From Thermohalobaculum sp039026375 (lineage in GTDB: Bacteria > Pseudomonadota > Alphaproteobacteria > Rhodobacterales > Rhodobacteraceae), in contig JBCCML010000002.1 of NCBI GenBank assembly GCA_039026375.1, forward strand, positions 97,965 through 161,964: DNA of 64,000 bases, given 5' to 3'. Shown here piece by piece: positions 50,999 to 59,144 of the stretch. Below the pieces are notes generated by a model. That model was not told the origin of the DNA. It saw only the letters and a list, made by a program, of their open reading frames with translations, and did not search any database. Each line of letters starts with the position of its first letter. Positions within the stretch are counted from its first letter, which is position 1. Both the position numbers and the translations under genes were made by a program.

Positions 50999-52033
50999 TC
51001 ACCCGAATGCGATCTGGGCCTTCATCGCCTGGCTCCGGTCATTGGCGATCCGGAAGGCCTGCTCAGCCTCGGCCAACGGCAGGGTGTGCGTGATCAGCGG
51101 GGCGACGTCGATCAGCCCCTTCTGCATCAGGGTCACGGCGGTCGCGAACTCTTCGTGGAAGCGGAAGGACCCGCGCAGGTCCAGCTCCTTGGCGGTCAGC
51201 GTCTGGACCGGCACGGTCATGTCGCCGCCCAGGCCCAGCTGCATCACCACCCCGCGCGGGCGCATCGCGTTGATCCCCCCGGCAAGCGCGGCCGCGACAC
51301 CGGTACATTCAAACAGCACATCGAAGGTGCCTTTGTCGGCGGCATAAGGTGTCAATGCCTCCGGGTCGCCCGCCATGTTGATCACCCGGTCGGCCCCTGC
51401 CCGCTCTGCATGGGAGAGCGCGTTGGGGGCAAGATCGGTCGCCACGATCTCGGCCGCGCCGGCGCGTCTGGCGGCCAGAATGCAGAGCACGCCGATGGGC
51501 CCGCAGCCCGTGACCAACACGCGTTTGCCCAGCATCTCGCCCGCCCGACGGGTGGCATGGAGGCAGACAGACAGCGGCTCGGCCATGGCGGCCTGGCCAG
51601 GCGTCAATCCGTCCGCCTTCACACACTGGCTGGCATGGGCGACCAGCATCTCGCGGAAGGCGCCCTGGATATGCGGGAAGGGCATCGCCGAGCCGTAAAA
51701 GCGCATGTTGAGGCAGTGGTTATGCAACCCTTCTCGGCTGTAGAGGCACTCTCCACACGGGCGCGACGGCGAGACGGCGACCAGATCGCCGGGGGTCAGA
51801 CCGGTGACACCGGGGCCGAGGGCGGCCACATGCCCCGCCACCTCGTGGCCCAGGATCATCGGCTCCTTGATGCGGACCGTCCCGAACCCCCCGTGGTTGT
51901 AATAATGCAGGTCCGAGCCGCAGACCCCGCCTGCTGCCAGCTTGATCGCGACCTCGCCAGGACCGGGCTCGCCGGGGTCGCGTGTCTCGATCCTCAGATC
52001 CTTCGGCGCATGGATGACGATGGCTTTGCTCAT
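50999..52033 (-). CDS. idnD: L-idonate 5-dehydrogenase-like Zn alcohol dehydrogenase
   Basis: This 344-residue zinc-dependent dehydrogenase oxidises L-idonate to 5-ketogluconate (predicted). The catalytic zinc Cys is in GGVCGSDLHYYNHGG and the following GHEVAG supplies His and Glu. Rossmann residues are VLVTGCGPIGVLCILAA. The structural-zinc loop reads RPCGECLYSREGLHNHC: the third Cys of the usual CxxCxxCx7C is Ser. MRFYGSAMPFPHIQGAF resembles idonate dehydrogenases. It is divergent from the gluconate 5-dehydrogenase-type SDR with an operator at 52062-52077 between. Confidence 0.88.
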   Translation of the reverse strand: MSKAIVIHAPKDLRIETRDPGEPGPGEVAIKLAAGGVCGSDLHYYNHGGFGTVRIKEPMILGHEVAGHVAALGPGVTGLTPGDLVAVSPSRPCGECLYSREGLHNHCLNMRFYGSAMPFPHIQGAFREMLVAHASQCVKADGLTPGQAAMAEPLSVCLHATRRAGEMLGKRVLVTGCGPIGVLCILAARRAGAAEIVATDLAPNALSHAERAGADRVINMAGDPEALTPYAADKGTFDVLFECTGVAAALAGGINAMRPRGVVMQLGLGGDMTVPVQTLTAKELDLRGSFRFHEEFATAVTLMQKGLIDVAPLITHTLPLAEAEQAFRIANDRSQAMKAQIAFG

Positions 52034-52061
52034 GGCGCTTTCACGGTGTTCTCGCTTGCGG

Positions 52062-52077
52062 ATGTTATCGATAACAT
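52062..52077. promoter_or_regulatory. LacI-type operator ATGTTATCGATAACAT
   Basis: A perfect 16-bp palindrome lies in the 83-bp divergent promoter region of the idonate dehydrogenase and the SDR genes. It shares the 14-bp core with the operator at 50324 and is a GntR/IdnR-like site. Confidence 0.85.
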
Positions 52078-52116
52078 ATACCCGGTTGAAAACGAGTGTA
52101 AACCGGAGGCGGGGGC

Positions 52117-52869
52117 ATGAGCACGGAGCTTTTCGACCTGAGCGGCAAGACCGCGCTGATCACGGGATCGAGCCAGGGGATCGGGTTTGCCTTGGCGGAA
52201 GGACTGGCCAAGGCGGGGGCGCAGATCGTCCTGAACGGGCGGAGCGCAGCCAAGCTGAAAGCGGGAGCCGAGGCGCTTGGTGCGAAGATGCTGGCCTTCG
52301 ACGTGACGGATCATGGTGCCGTGCGCGCGGCCGTGGACGGGTTCGAGGCCAACGAAGGACCGATCGATATCCTGGTCAACAACGCAGGGATGACCCATCG
52401 CGCACCGCTGGAAGAGTTCGACCCCGCCGATTTCGACCGGCTGATGGCGACCAACGTCACCTCGATCTTCAACGTGGGTCAGGCCGTGGCGCGGCATATG
52501 ATCGGTCGGGGCCAGGGCAAGATGATCAACATTGCCTCGGTCCAGACGGCGTTGGCGCGGCCCGGCATTGCGCCTTACGTCGCGTCGAAGGGCGCTGTGG
52601 CGAACCTGACCAAGGGGATGGCGACGGACTGGGCGCCCAAGGGGCTCAACATAAACGCGATCGCGCCCGGCTACTTCGATACGGAGCTGACGGCAGCCCT
52701 GGTGGCTGATCCCGAGTTTTCGGCCTGGATCGCGAAACGGACGCCGCAGGGGCGGTGGGGGCAGATGCCGGAGCTGGTGGGTGCGGCCGTATTCCTGTCC
52801 TCTGGCGCGTCGAGCTTCGTGAACGGGCAGACGATTTTCGTAGATGGCGGGATGACATCCTGCCTGTGA
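52117..52869 (+). CDS. idnO: Gluconate 5-dehydrogenase-type SDR
   Basis: This 250-residue short-chain dehydrogenase has the cofactor motif TGSSQGIGFA at residues 17-26, NNAGMTHRAPLEEF, and the catalytic YVASK with the preceding Ser in INIASVQ. It ends with FVDGGMTSCL. It matches the gluconate 5-dehydrogenase group (5-ketogluconate to gluconate). Paired with the idonate dehydrogenase across the operator, it completes the idonate-to-gluconate conversion. The next gene begins 116 bp later, separated by a large inverted repeat. Confidence 0.9.
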   Translation: MSTELFDLSGKTALITGSSQGIGFALAEGLAKAGAQIVLNGRSAAKLKAGAEALGAKMLAFDVTDHGAVRAAVDGFEANEGPIDILVNNAGMTHRAPLEEFDPADFDRLMATNVTSIFNVGQAVARHMIGRGQGKMINIASVQTALARPGIAPYVASKGAVANLTKGMATDWAPKGLNINAIAPGYFDTELTAALVADPEFSAWIAKRTPQGRWGQMPELVGAAVFLSSGASSFVNGQTIFVDGGMTSCL

Positions 52870-52985
52870 GGGAGAGGGCCGCCAGCGTTCCCCGTCAACG
52901 CCGCCGCTTGGGGGCGGGTTGAGGCGCGGCCCACCCACCCGCTGGCGGCCCTGTGGCCGGCTGCGGGACAAGAAAGGATAGCTTG

Positions 52986-53873
52986 ATGACGAAGGTGGCG
53001 TTGATCGGATGCGGTGCCATGGGGGGGGCCATCGGGACCAGGCTGGCCGAAGTCGGGTGTGATCTGACCGTCTTTGATCTGGATGCCGAGGCCGTGGCGC
53101 GCCTGGTGGCCAAAGGAGCTGTCGCAGGAACATCGGCGGCGGAGGCCGCGCGGGGCAAGGAGTTCGTCATCACGTCGCTGAACGCGGCCGCCATCGTACG
53201 GGCTGCGGTGTTTGGCGAAGGCGGCGCGGCGGAGGGGTTGGCAGCGGGCGGCATGATCATCGACATGTCCTCGATCGACCCGCCCTCGACCAAGGCCTTG
53301 GCCGAGGACGCAGCGGCCCGGGGCCTCGCCTGGATCGATGCCCCCTTGTCCGGTGGCGCGCCCAAGGCACTGATCGGGGAGCTGACGGTGATGGCGGGCG
53401 GCGACCCGGCACATTTCGAGGCCTCCAAGGCGGTGATGTCGAAGCTCTGCAAGAACTATACGCTGATGGGGCCTTCGGGGTCGGGGCAGACGACCAAGCT
53501 GATCAACCAGTTGCTCTGCGGGATCGGATTTCTGGCCGTGGCCGAGGCAACGCGGCTGGCTCAGGATGCGGGGGTGGATGCCCGCCAGATCCCCGTGGCC
53601 CTGGCGGGCGGCCGGGCGGACAGCGCCATCCTGCAGGAGTACATGCCCCGGATGGCGGCCAAGGATTACACGCCCACGGGCCGCATAGCGAACATGGTCA
53701 AGGACCTGAACGGGGTGCAGGATCTCGCGCGTCTGACCGATACAGCGATGCCGCTGACCGCCACCTGTGCCGAGGTGCACCGGTTGCTCACGGCGGTCGG
53801 GCTTGGCGCCGCGGATCAGGCCGCCGTGATGGAGTGTTTCGAGCCGCGCGATACCTCGGGTGTGCCGAGCTGA
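52986..53873 (+). CDS. NAD(P)-dependent beta-hydroxyacid dehydrogenase (GLYR/HIBADH family)
   Basis: This 295-residue enzyme has VALIGCGAMGGAIGTRLAE, SLNAAAIVRAAVFGEGG, the DAPLSGGAPKALIGELTVMAGG loop and the catalytic Lys in GPSGSGQTTKLINQLLCG. The start at 52986 (MTKVALIG) has AAAGGA upstream. It may reduce tartronate semialdehyde, or oxidise a related beta-hydroxyacid in the sugar-acid pathway. It is distinct from the homologue at 38231. Confidence 0.9.
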   Translation: MTKVALIGCGAMGGAIGTRLAEVGCDLTVFDLDAEAVARLVAKGAVAGTSAAEAARGKEFVITSLNAAAIVRAAVFGEGGAAEGLAAGGMIIDMSSIDPPSTKALAEDAAARGLAWIDAPLSGGAPKALIGELTVMAGGDPAHFEASKAVMSKLCKNYTLMGPSGSGQTTKLINQLLCGIGFLAVAEATRLAQDAGVDARQIPVALAGGRADSAILQEYMPRMAAKDYTPTGRIANMVKDLNGVQDLARLTDTAMPLTATCAEVHRLLTAVGLGAADQAAVMECFEPRDTSGVPS

Positions 53874-53921
53874 TGCGCCGGATGTGAGTCCCTGAGGCTG
53901 CCTGCGGACCCGGTTTGGGTG

Positions 53922-54572
53922 TCAGCCGAGCTCGTCGAGCAGATCCTCCAACCACGCGATCACGCGGGTGACGCCCGCGTCGCGCAGGCGGTCCGCGTGG
54001 CCCGGTCCGCAATGGCTGCCGCCCGTGAACCCGACGCAGCGCATCTCGGCTGCCCGCGCGGCCGTGGCCCCGGCCACGCTGTCCTCGATGACGAGGCAGT
54101 CTCGGGGCGAGATCCCCATCCGCGCTGCCGCGTAGAGGAAGATATCCGGGTGCGGCTTGCCCCGGTCAACCAGCGCCGCCGAGAAAATGTGCGGATAGAC
54201 CAGATCGTAGAGCCCGGTCTCGACCAGGCCCAGCGCCAGCTTGGAGGGATCAGAGCTGGAGGCCACGCACTTGGGCAGCGTGACCGCCGCCAACACCTCG
54301 GCCGCGCCGGGGATCGCTTGCAGCTCGGTCCGGTATTTCTTGAGGATCGTCTTGCGCACTTGGTTTTTCAGATCGAGCGGCAGGGCGCGACCCGTCTCCG
54401 CCTCGATCGTGGCATAGACGGCCTTGTAGGGGACCCCGGCGAAACGGGCGGCCATTTGTTCTGTCGTGATCGAATAGCCGTTGGCGGTCAGCGCCTGGGC
54501 ATCCGCAGCGCAGGCAATCCCCTCGCTGTCGATCAGCACCCCGTCGCAATCGAAGATGACCAGCTTGGTCAT
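53922..54572 (-). CDS. HAD-family phosphatase (beta-phosphoglucomutase-like)
   Basis: This 216-residue HAD hydrolase has the nucleophile motif VIFDCDGVLIDSEGI (Asp at residues 8 and 10), a helical cap, and the acidic motif DCLVIEDSVAGATAARAAEM. It overlaps the 6-phosphogluconate dehydrogenase gene by 4 bp and is translationally coupled to it. It probably dephosphorylates a sugar phosphate side product. Confidence 0.9.
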   Translation of the reverse strand: MTKLVIFDCDGVLIDSEGIACAADAQALTANGYSITTEQMAARFAGVPYKAVYATIEAETGRALPLDLKNQVRKTILKKYRTELQAIPGAAEVLAAVTLPKCVASSSDPSKLALGLVETGLYDLVYPHIFSAALVDRGKPHPDIFLYAAARMGISPRDCLVIEDSVAGATAARAAEMRCVGFTGGSHCGPGHADRLRDAGVTRVIAWLEDLLDELG

Positions 54573-55969
54573 GAGGCGGCGCCCTTGACCCAGGGGCCGT
54601 GAAAGCCCGTGCCAGGGCGGTCCGTCCGCTCGAACCCGTGCTGGCCGAAATAGTCGCGCAGTCCCTGCAGCATGTTGGCCGTGCCTCGGGCTTGGGAAAG
54701 CTGGTCTAGGTAGGAGAGCGCATTGCCCAGCGCGGGCGTCGGCAGCCCTGCGAGCGTCGCCTTGGCCACCGTCTGGCGAAGGGCGGGAAGCAAGGGAGAG
54801 AGGCGGTCCCGAAACGCGGGGGCCGTGAGGAGGGAGGCGGTTGGCTCTGCCTCGAACGCCGCGGCGATATCGTCCAGCATGGCCGATCGGATGATGCAGC
54901 CCGCCCGCCAGACCCGGGCGATGTCGGCGAGCTTCAGGTCCCAGGTGAATTCCTCGGATGCACGGGCCAGCAGGTCGAAGCCTTGCGCATAGGCGATGAT
55001 CTTCCCAGCGTGGAGCGCATCGTGGAGCGTGGTGGCAGTCAGCTCCAACGTGGTGGTCGTCTGGTTGGCAAGTGCCGCGCGCAAAGACTCAGCCGAGGAG
55101 AGGTTGCGCGCGCCCACGGCGGCCTCGATGGTGCTGGCGACGGCGCCAAGTTTCTGCGCTTCGATGACGGACCAACGGCCCGTGCCCTTCTGCCCTGCCT
55201 TGTCGGCGATGATCTGGAGCAGGGGGAGCCCGGTGTCGGGGTCCTCGGCTGCGGCGACGTCAGCCGTGATTTCGACAAGGTAGGAGGCAAGGGGGCCCCT
55301 GGACCACTCCCGAAACGTCTCGGCGATCCGGGCTTCTTCGGCGCCAAGGCCGTCGCGCATCAGGCCATAGACCTCGGCGATCATCTGCATGTCGGCATAC
55401 TCGATACCGTTGTGCACCGTCTTGACGAAGTGCCCGGCGCCGTCTGGTCCCAGCCAGGCCGCGCAAGGATCGTCCCCGTGACGGGCCGCGATGGCCGTGA
55501 ACATCGGCGCGACCCGGTCCCAGATCGTCCGGGAGCCGCCCGCCATCATCGCGGGGCCATGGCGCGCGCCCTCCGCCCCTCCCGATACGCCGATGCCGAG
55601 GAAGGTGAGCCCCCCGGCTTCCAGTTCGGCCGTGCGTCGGCGCGTGTCGTGGAAGTCTGAATTGCCCGCGTCGATCAAGAGGTCTCCCGTGGAGGCCTTT
55701 TCCGCGAGGGCCCCTAGTGCCGTGTCTGTCGCCTCCCCCGCTGGGACCAGCAGCACCACGGGTCGAGGAGGACGGATGGCGGCGAGCAAAGCCTCCTCGG
55801 TCGGGCAGTCGATGAAGGCCGCGCCGAAAGAGCCGGTGGAAAGAGCTGTCCGGGCGCCTGGATCCCGGTCATAGATCGCCACCCGGAACCCTTTCTCGGC
55901 CAGGTTCAGCGCCAGGTTCGCCCCCATGACGCCCAGACCCACCATCCCGATATCCGCCTGTTCCGACAT
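54569..55969 (-). CDS. gnd: 6-phosphogluconate dehydrogenase, decarboxylating
   Basis: This 466-residue enzyme converts 6-phosphogluconate to ribulose 5-phosphate. Motifs are GLGVMGANLALNLAEKG (NADP+ site), GVSGGAEGARHGPAMMAGG, KTVHNGIEYADMQMIAE (catalytic Lys and Asn) and QKGTGRWSV. The E of the usual GGEEGAR is Ala here. The start at 55969 (MSEQADIGMVGLG) gives the normal length; an upstream ATG would add 37 residues without function. It is divergent from gluconokinase and shares a transcript with the HAD gene. Confidence 0.95.
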   Translation of the reverse strand: MSEQADIGMVGLGVMGANLALNLAEKGFRVAIYDRDPGARTALSTGSFGAAFIDCPTEEALLAAIRPPRPVVLLVPAGEATDTALGALAEKASTGDLLIDAGNSDFHDTRRRTAELEAGGLTFLGIGVSGGAEGARHGPAMMAGGSRTIWDRVAPMFTAIAARHGDDPCAAWLGPDGAGHFVKTVHNGIEYADMQMIAEVYGLMRDGLGAEEARIAETFREWSRGPLASYLVEITADVAAAEDPDTGLPLLQIIADKAGQKGTGRWSVIEAQKLGAVASTIEAAVGARNLSSAESLRAALANQTTTTLELTATTLHDALHAGKIIAYAQGFDLLARASEEFTWDLKLADIARVWRAGCIIRSAMLDDIAAAFEAEPTASLLTAPAFRDRLSPLLPALRQTVAKATLAGLPTPALGNALSYLDQLSQARGTANMLQGLRDYFGQHGFERTDRPGTGFHGPWVKGAAS

Positions 55970-56045
55970 GCGTCTGCTTTCCCGTTCCCCCGTCGACGGA
56001 GCCCATGCTAGGGGTTTGACCCAAGGGTGCAACGGGGGAGAGCAC

Positions 56046-56561
56046 ATGGCGGACACGATACCTGCGCGGCTGATCGTCATGGGCGTGACGGGCTGTGGAA
56101 AGACGACCGTGGGCGCGCTTCTGGCCGGGCGCCTGGGCGCAGTGTTCCTGGATGGAGATGACTACCACCCTGAAGCAAACGTGGAGAAGATGTCGGAAGG
56201 CATCCCCTTGACCGACGATGACCGCTGGCCCTGGCTGGACCGGTTGGGGGAGGTGATCGAGGAGGCCGTGGCGGACCGGGGGCGCGTCGTGCTGGCCTGC
56301 TCGGCGCTACGCCGGGTCTACCGGGATCGGCTGACCCAGGCGTGTCGGGCGGCGCCGCTTTTCATCCACCTCTCCGGCGGGCGTGAGCTGATCCATGGCC
56401 GGATGGCTGCGCGGCGGGAGCACTACATGCCGGTGGCATTGCTCGACAGTCAGATCGCTACCCTGGAGCCGATTGAGGCCGATGAAAACGCCCTGGAAGT
56501 CGAGGTTGATGCGCCTGCAGATGACGTGGTCGCGCGGGTGCTGAACCATTTGGTTGCCTGA
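56046..56561 (+). CDS. gntK: Gluconokinase
   Basis: This 171-residue thermosensitive-type gluconokinase phosphorylates gluconate to 6-phosphogluconate. It has the P-loop GVTGCGKTTVG, and DGDDYHPEANVEKMSEGIPL followed by WPWLDRL, which is the signature of GntK. ACSALRRVYRDRL follows. The start at 56046 is preceded by GGGGGAG. It is divergent from 6-phosphogluconate dehydrogenase, so its product feeds that enzyme directly. Confidence 0.95.
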   Translation: MADTIPARLIVMGVTGCGKTTVGALLAGRLGAVFLDGDDYHPEANVEKMSEGIPLTDDDRWPWLDRLGEVIEEAVADRGRVVLACSALRRVYRDRLTQACRAAPLFIHLSGGRELIHGRMAARREHYMPVALLDSQIATLEPIEADENALEVEVDAPADDVVARVLNHLVA

Positions 56562-56564
56562 GGA

Positions 56565-57269
56565 CTATTCGGCGGGCGTCCGGGGGGCCTCGCGCCGGGT
56601 GACGCCGAAGCCGATGGGGCGGCGGCGGTTGCCCGGCAGGCTGGGGTCCGGGCCCCATATTGCCTGGTAGGTGTCTACGGCGCGGCCCTGGCGTTGGAGG
56701 ATGATGAAGGCGGTGATGAGCGCGGCCCACCAGCCTGCCAGCCCCAGCCACATCCATATCGGCGCGTTCGCTTGCCACATGCCGGAGGTGACGCCCCATG
56801 CCGCCAGCGCCAGCAGCCCGTAGCCCGCGAACTTGTGAAAATGCTCGAAGGCGAGGCGGCGGGGTGTCATGTCGAAGTGATCCCCGCGCACGGAGGTATC
56901 GGTCGGCCCGCCCTTCGAGCCCCGGAACCAGCCTGCCAGGAACTGAAGCCCCGCAAACCCCGTGACCACCCAGCCGAGGTAAGCGTGGGTGCTGTCCCCT
57001 GTCTCCGTCAACAGGATCAGGACGAGGCCCGCCAGCATCGCGGCGCCTCCGGCGTACTGCAGCCGCAGATGCGCCCGCCACCAGACCTGGTTGTCGAGCT
57101 CGCGGGGCCAATCCTGCTTGGGCGTGATCTTCCAGAAACGCGCGATGAGGATGCCCAGCGGAAAGAGCGCCCCCCAGGCCAGCACCATCAGCCGCCCATG
57201 CCAGGAGACGTAGGCCCCGACCTGATGCGCCCGGTCAGGGTCGATGGGCGCCAGCAAGAAGTCAATCAT
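56565..57269 (-). CDS. Cytochrome b561 domain protein
   Basis: This 234-residue membrane protein has five or six hydrophobic segments and His residues placed for haem ligation (WHGRLM, HLRLQY, THAYLGW, FHKFAGY). It matches the small cytochrome-b561-type domain proteins. It is the last gene of the minus-strand sugar importer operon, 16 bp after the MalG-type permease, and ends 4 bp from the gluconokinase stop. Why a haem protein is in this operon is unclear; a role in electron transfer from a membrane dehydrogenase is possible. Confidence 0.8.
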   Translation of the reverse strand: MIDFLLAPIDPDRAHQVGAYVSWHGRLMVLAWGALFPLGILIARFWKITPKQDWPRELDNQVWWRAHLRLQYAGGAAMLAGLVLILLTETGDSTHAYLGWVVTGFAGLQFLAGWFRGSKGGPTDTSVRGDHFDMTPRRLAFEHFHKFAGYGLLALAAWGVTSGMWQANAPIWMWLGLAGWWAALITAFIILQRQGRAVDTYQAIWGPDPSLPGNRRRPIGFGVTRREAPRTPAE

Positions 57270-57285
57270 CTTGACGCAGCCTTGC

Positions 57286-58146
57286 TCACCCTTTCACCGC
57301 CCCCGCGGTCATGCCGGTGATGATCTGCTTGGACGCAATGAAGGTGAAGATGATTGGCGGGATCGCAAGCAGCGTTCCCGTCGCCATGATAACCCCCCAG
57401 TCGATGTCATGCTCGGTGAGGCTATTGACGATGGTCACCGGTACCGTCCGAGTCCCCCGGTCCGAGAGCGCGTTGGCCAGCAGGAACTCGTTCCAGGCGA
57501 TCCGGAAGGTGAAGATCGAGGCTGCCGCCAGCCCAGGTGCGATGACCGGCAGGACGATCAGAAAGAACACCTGGAAGGGGCCTGCGCCATCCATCTTGGC
57601 AGCCTCCTCCAGCTGGATCGGCACCTGTACGATGAAGGCCTGCAGGATCCAGATCACGAAGGGCAGGTTCATGGCCACATAGACGAGGATGATGCCCACA
57701 TAGGTCCCATCCAGCCCATACTGGAACGTCCAGATCCCGAAGACCGGGACCAGCAGGACGGCAGGCGGGACCATTCGCATCATCAGCGTGGTCAGGTTTA
57801 CGGCCCCGCGCCCCATGAAGCGGAAGCGCACGATGGCATAGGCGGCCATGGTCCCGATCACCAGCGTCAGCGCCGTTGAGATCAGCGCAACGATCAGCGA
57901 ATTGCCCAGCGCCCGCCCAAAGGTCTTGTCGCAGTAGTTGACGTGCGCAGGCTCGTACCAGAGCACGTTGCAGAGCACCGTCTCGTAATTGCGGATCGTC
58001 GGCGTGAAGAGCAGGCTGGTCGTGTCGGACATGATCTCGACGTTCAGCTTCAGCGAGGTTGCCAGCATCAGCACGATCGGGCCTGCCGACATGATCACCA
58101 GGCAGGCGATCAGCGCGTAGAAGGCGGGGTTGGGACGGGCGTTCAT
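57286..58146 (-). CDS. Sugar ABC transporter permease, MalG type
   Basis: This 286-residue permease has six membrane segments and the EAA loop (EEAAKMDGAGPFQVFFLIVLPV). The closing GVIMATGTLLAIPPIIFTFIASKQIITGMTAGAVKG is the usual C-terminus of CUT1-family MalG-type proteins. It begins 13 bp after the MalF-type gene. It carries a longer periplasmic loop near LLFTPTIRNYETVLCN. It works with the MalF-type permease and the MalK-like ATPase. Confidence 0.93.
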   Translation of the reverse strand: MNARPNPAFYALIACLVIMSAGPIVLMLATSLKLNVEIMSDTTSLLFTPTIRNYETVLCNVLWYEPAHVNYCDKTFGRALGNSLIVALISTALTLVIGTMAAYAIVRFRFMGRGAVNLTTLMMRMVPPAVLLVPVFGIWTFQYGLDGTYVGIILVYVAMNLPFVIWILQAFIVQVPIQLEEAAKMDGAGPFQVFFLIVLPVIAPGLAAASIFTFRIAWNEFLLANALSDRGTRTVPVTIVNSLTEHDIDWGVIMATGTLLAIPPIIFTFIASKQIITGMTAGAVKG

Positions 58147-58159
58147 CTCTCCTCCTCCC

Positions 58160-59086
58160 TCAGTCTTCTTGCTGGACGGCGCGGAGACGGGCGGCGCGTG
58201 CCTCGACCGCCTTGTTGTAAAGGAACATCCCCACCGTCAGGACCAGAAGCAGGATCAGCAGGAAGTTCGACATGGCCGCGGCCTCGCCCAGTTCGCGAAA
58301 CTCGGATGCGGTGCGCGAGATTCGGAGCGCCAGGATCTCGGTCGACAGCCCGGGGCCGCCGTTGGTCATGACCAGAATCACCTCCAGCACCTTAAAGGCG
58401 TCGATCAGGCGCAGGAGCGCGGTGACGATGAGCACCGGCATCATCAGCGGCAGCTTGATGTGCCAGATCTGTTGCCAGGGTGTGGCGCCGTCGATGCGGG
58501 CCGCTTCCAGGGCGCTTCGGGGCAATGATTGCAATGCCGCCAGCGCCAGGATGAAAATGAATGGCGTCCACTGCCAGATGTCGGCGATGACGATGGACCA
58601 GAAGGCGGCGGTCCCGTCCGCGGTCCAAGCGACCTTGCCCAGCCCCAGATCCTCAAGCGTTCGGTTAATGATCCCAACTGACGGATGGTACATGTAGCGC
58701 CAGACCATGCCGACCACGATGGGCGCGATCATCATCGGCAGGATGAAGATGGTGCGCAGCGCCGCCATGCCCTTGAGGTTGCGGTCCAGCAGCAGGGCGA
58801 GGCCGACGCCCAGCACCATCTCGATGGCCACCACCACGGCGGCGAACTTAATGGTGACCCAGAAGCTCTCGTGGAAGGCCTCGTCCGCTAGCAGACGGGT
58901 GTAGTTGCCAAAGCCGCGCCAGTCGGCCTCTCCGATGCGCTGGCTGGGGTTCCAGTCCAGGAAGCTGGCGTAGATCATATAGCAGATCGGGTAGAGCAGA
59001 CCGATGGCCAGCACGATCAACGCAGGCGCCAGGAACAGGTAAGGCGTCAGGCGATTGAGGCGCTGTGAAGAACTGGGGCTGAGCAT
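58160..59086 (-). CDS. Sugar ABC transporter permease, MalF type
   Basis: This 308-residue permease has a first segment PYLFLAPALIVLAIGLLYP, an EAA loop containing LEAARIDGATPWQQIWHIKLP, and the final TSNFLLILLLVLTVGMFLYN-like segment. The start at 59086 (MLSPSSSQRLN) has GGAGA upstream. It lies between the binding-protein gene and the MalG-type permease on the minus strand. Confidence 0.93.
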   Translation of the reverse strand: MLSPSSSQRLNRLTPYLFLAPALIVLAIGLLYPICYMIYASFLDWNPSQRIGEADWRGFGNYTRLLADEAFHESFWVTIKFAAVVVAIEMVLGVGLALLLDRNLKGMAALRTIFILPMMIAPIVVGMVWRYMYHPSVGIINRTLEDLGLGKVAWTADGTAAFWSIVIADIWQWTPFIFILALAALQSLPRSALEAARIDGATPWQQIWHIKLPLMMPVLIVTALLRLIDAFKVLEVILVMTNGGPGLSTEILALRISRTASEFRELGEAAAMSNFLLILLLVLTVGMFLYNKAVEARAARLRAVQQED

Positions 59087-59144
59087 GGGTCCGATCTCTC
59101 CGGGTTGGCGGCAGGCGCGAACGCCCACCGCCCTAGGAGGAAAC

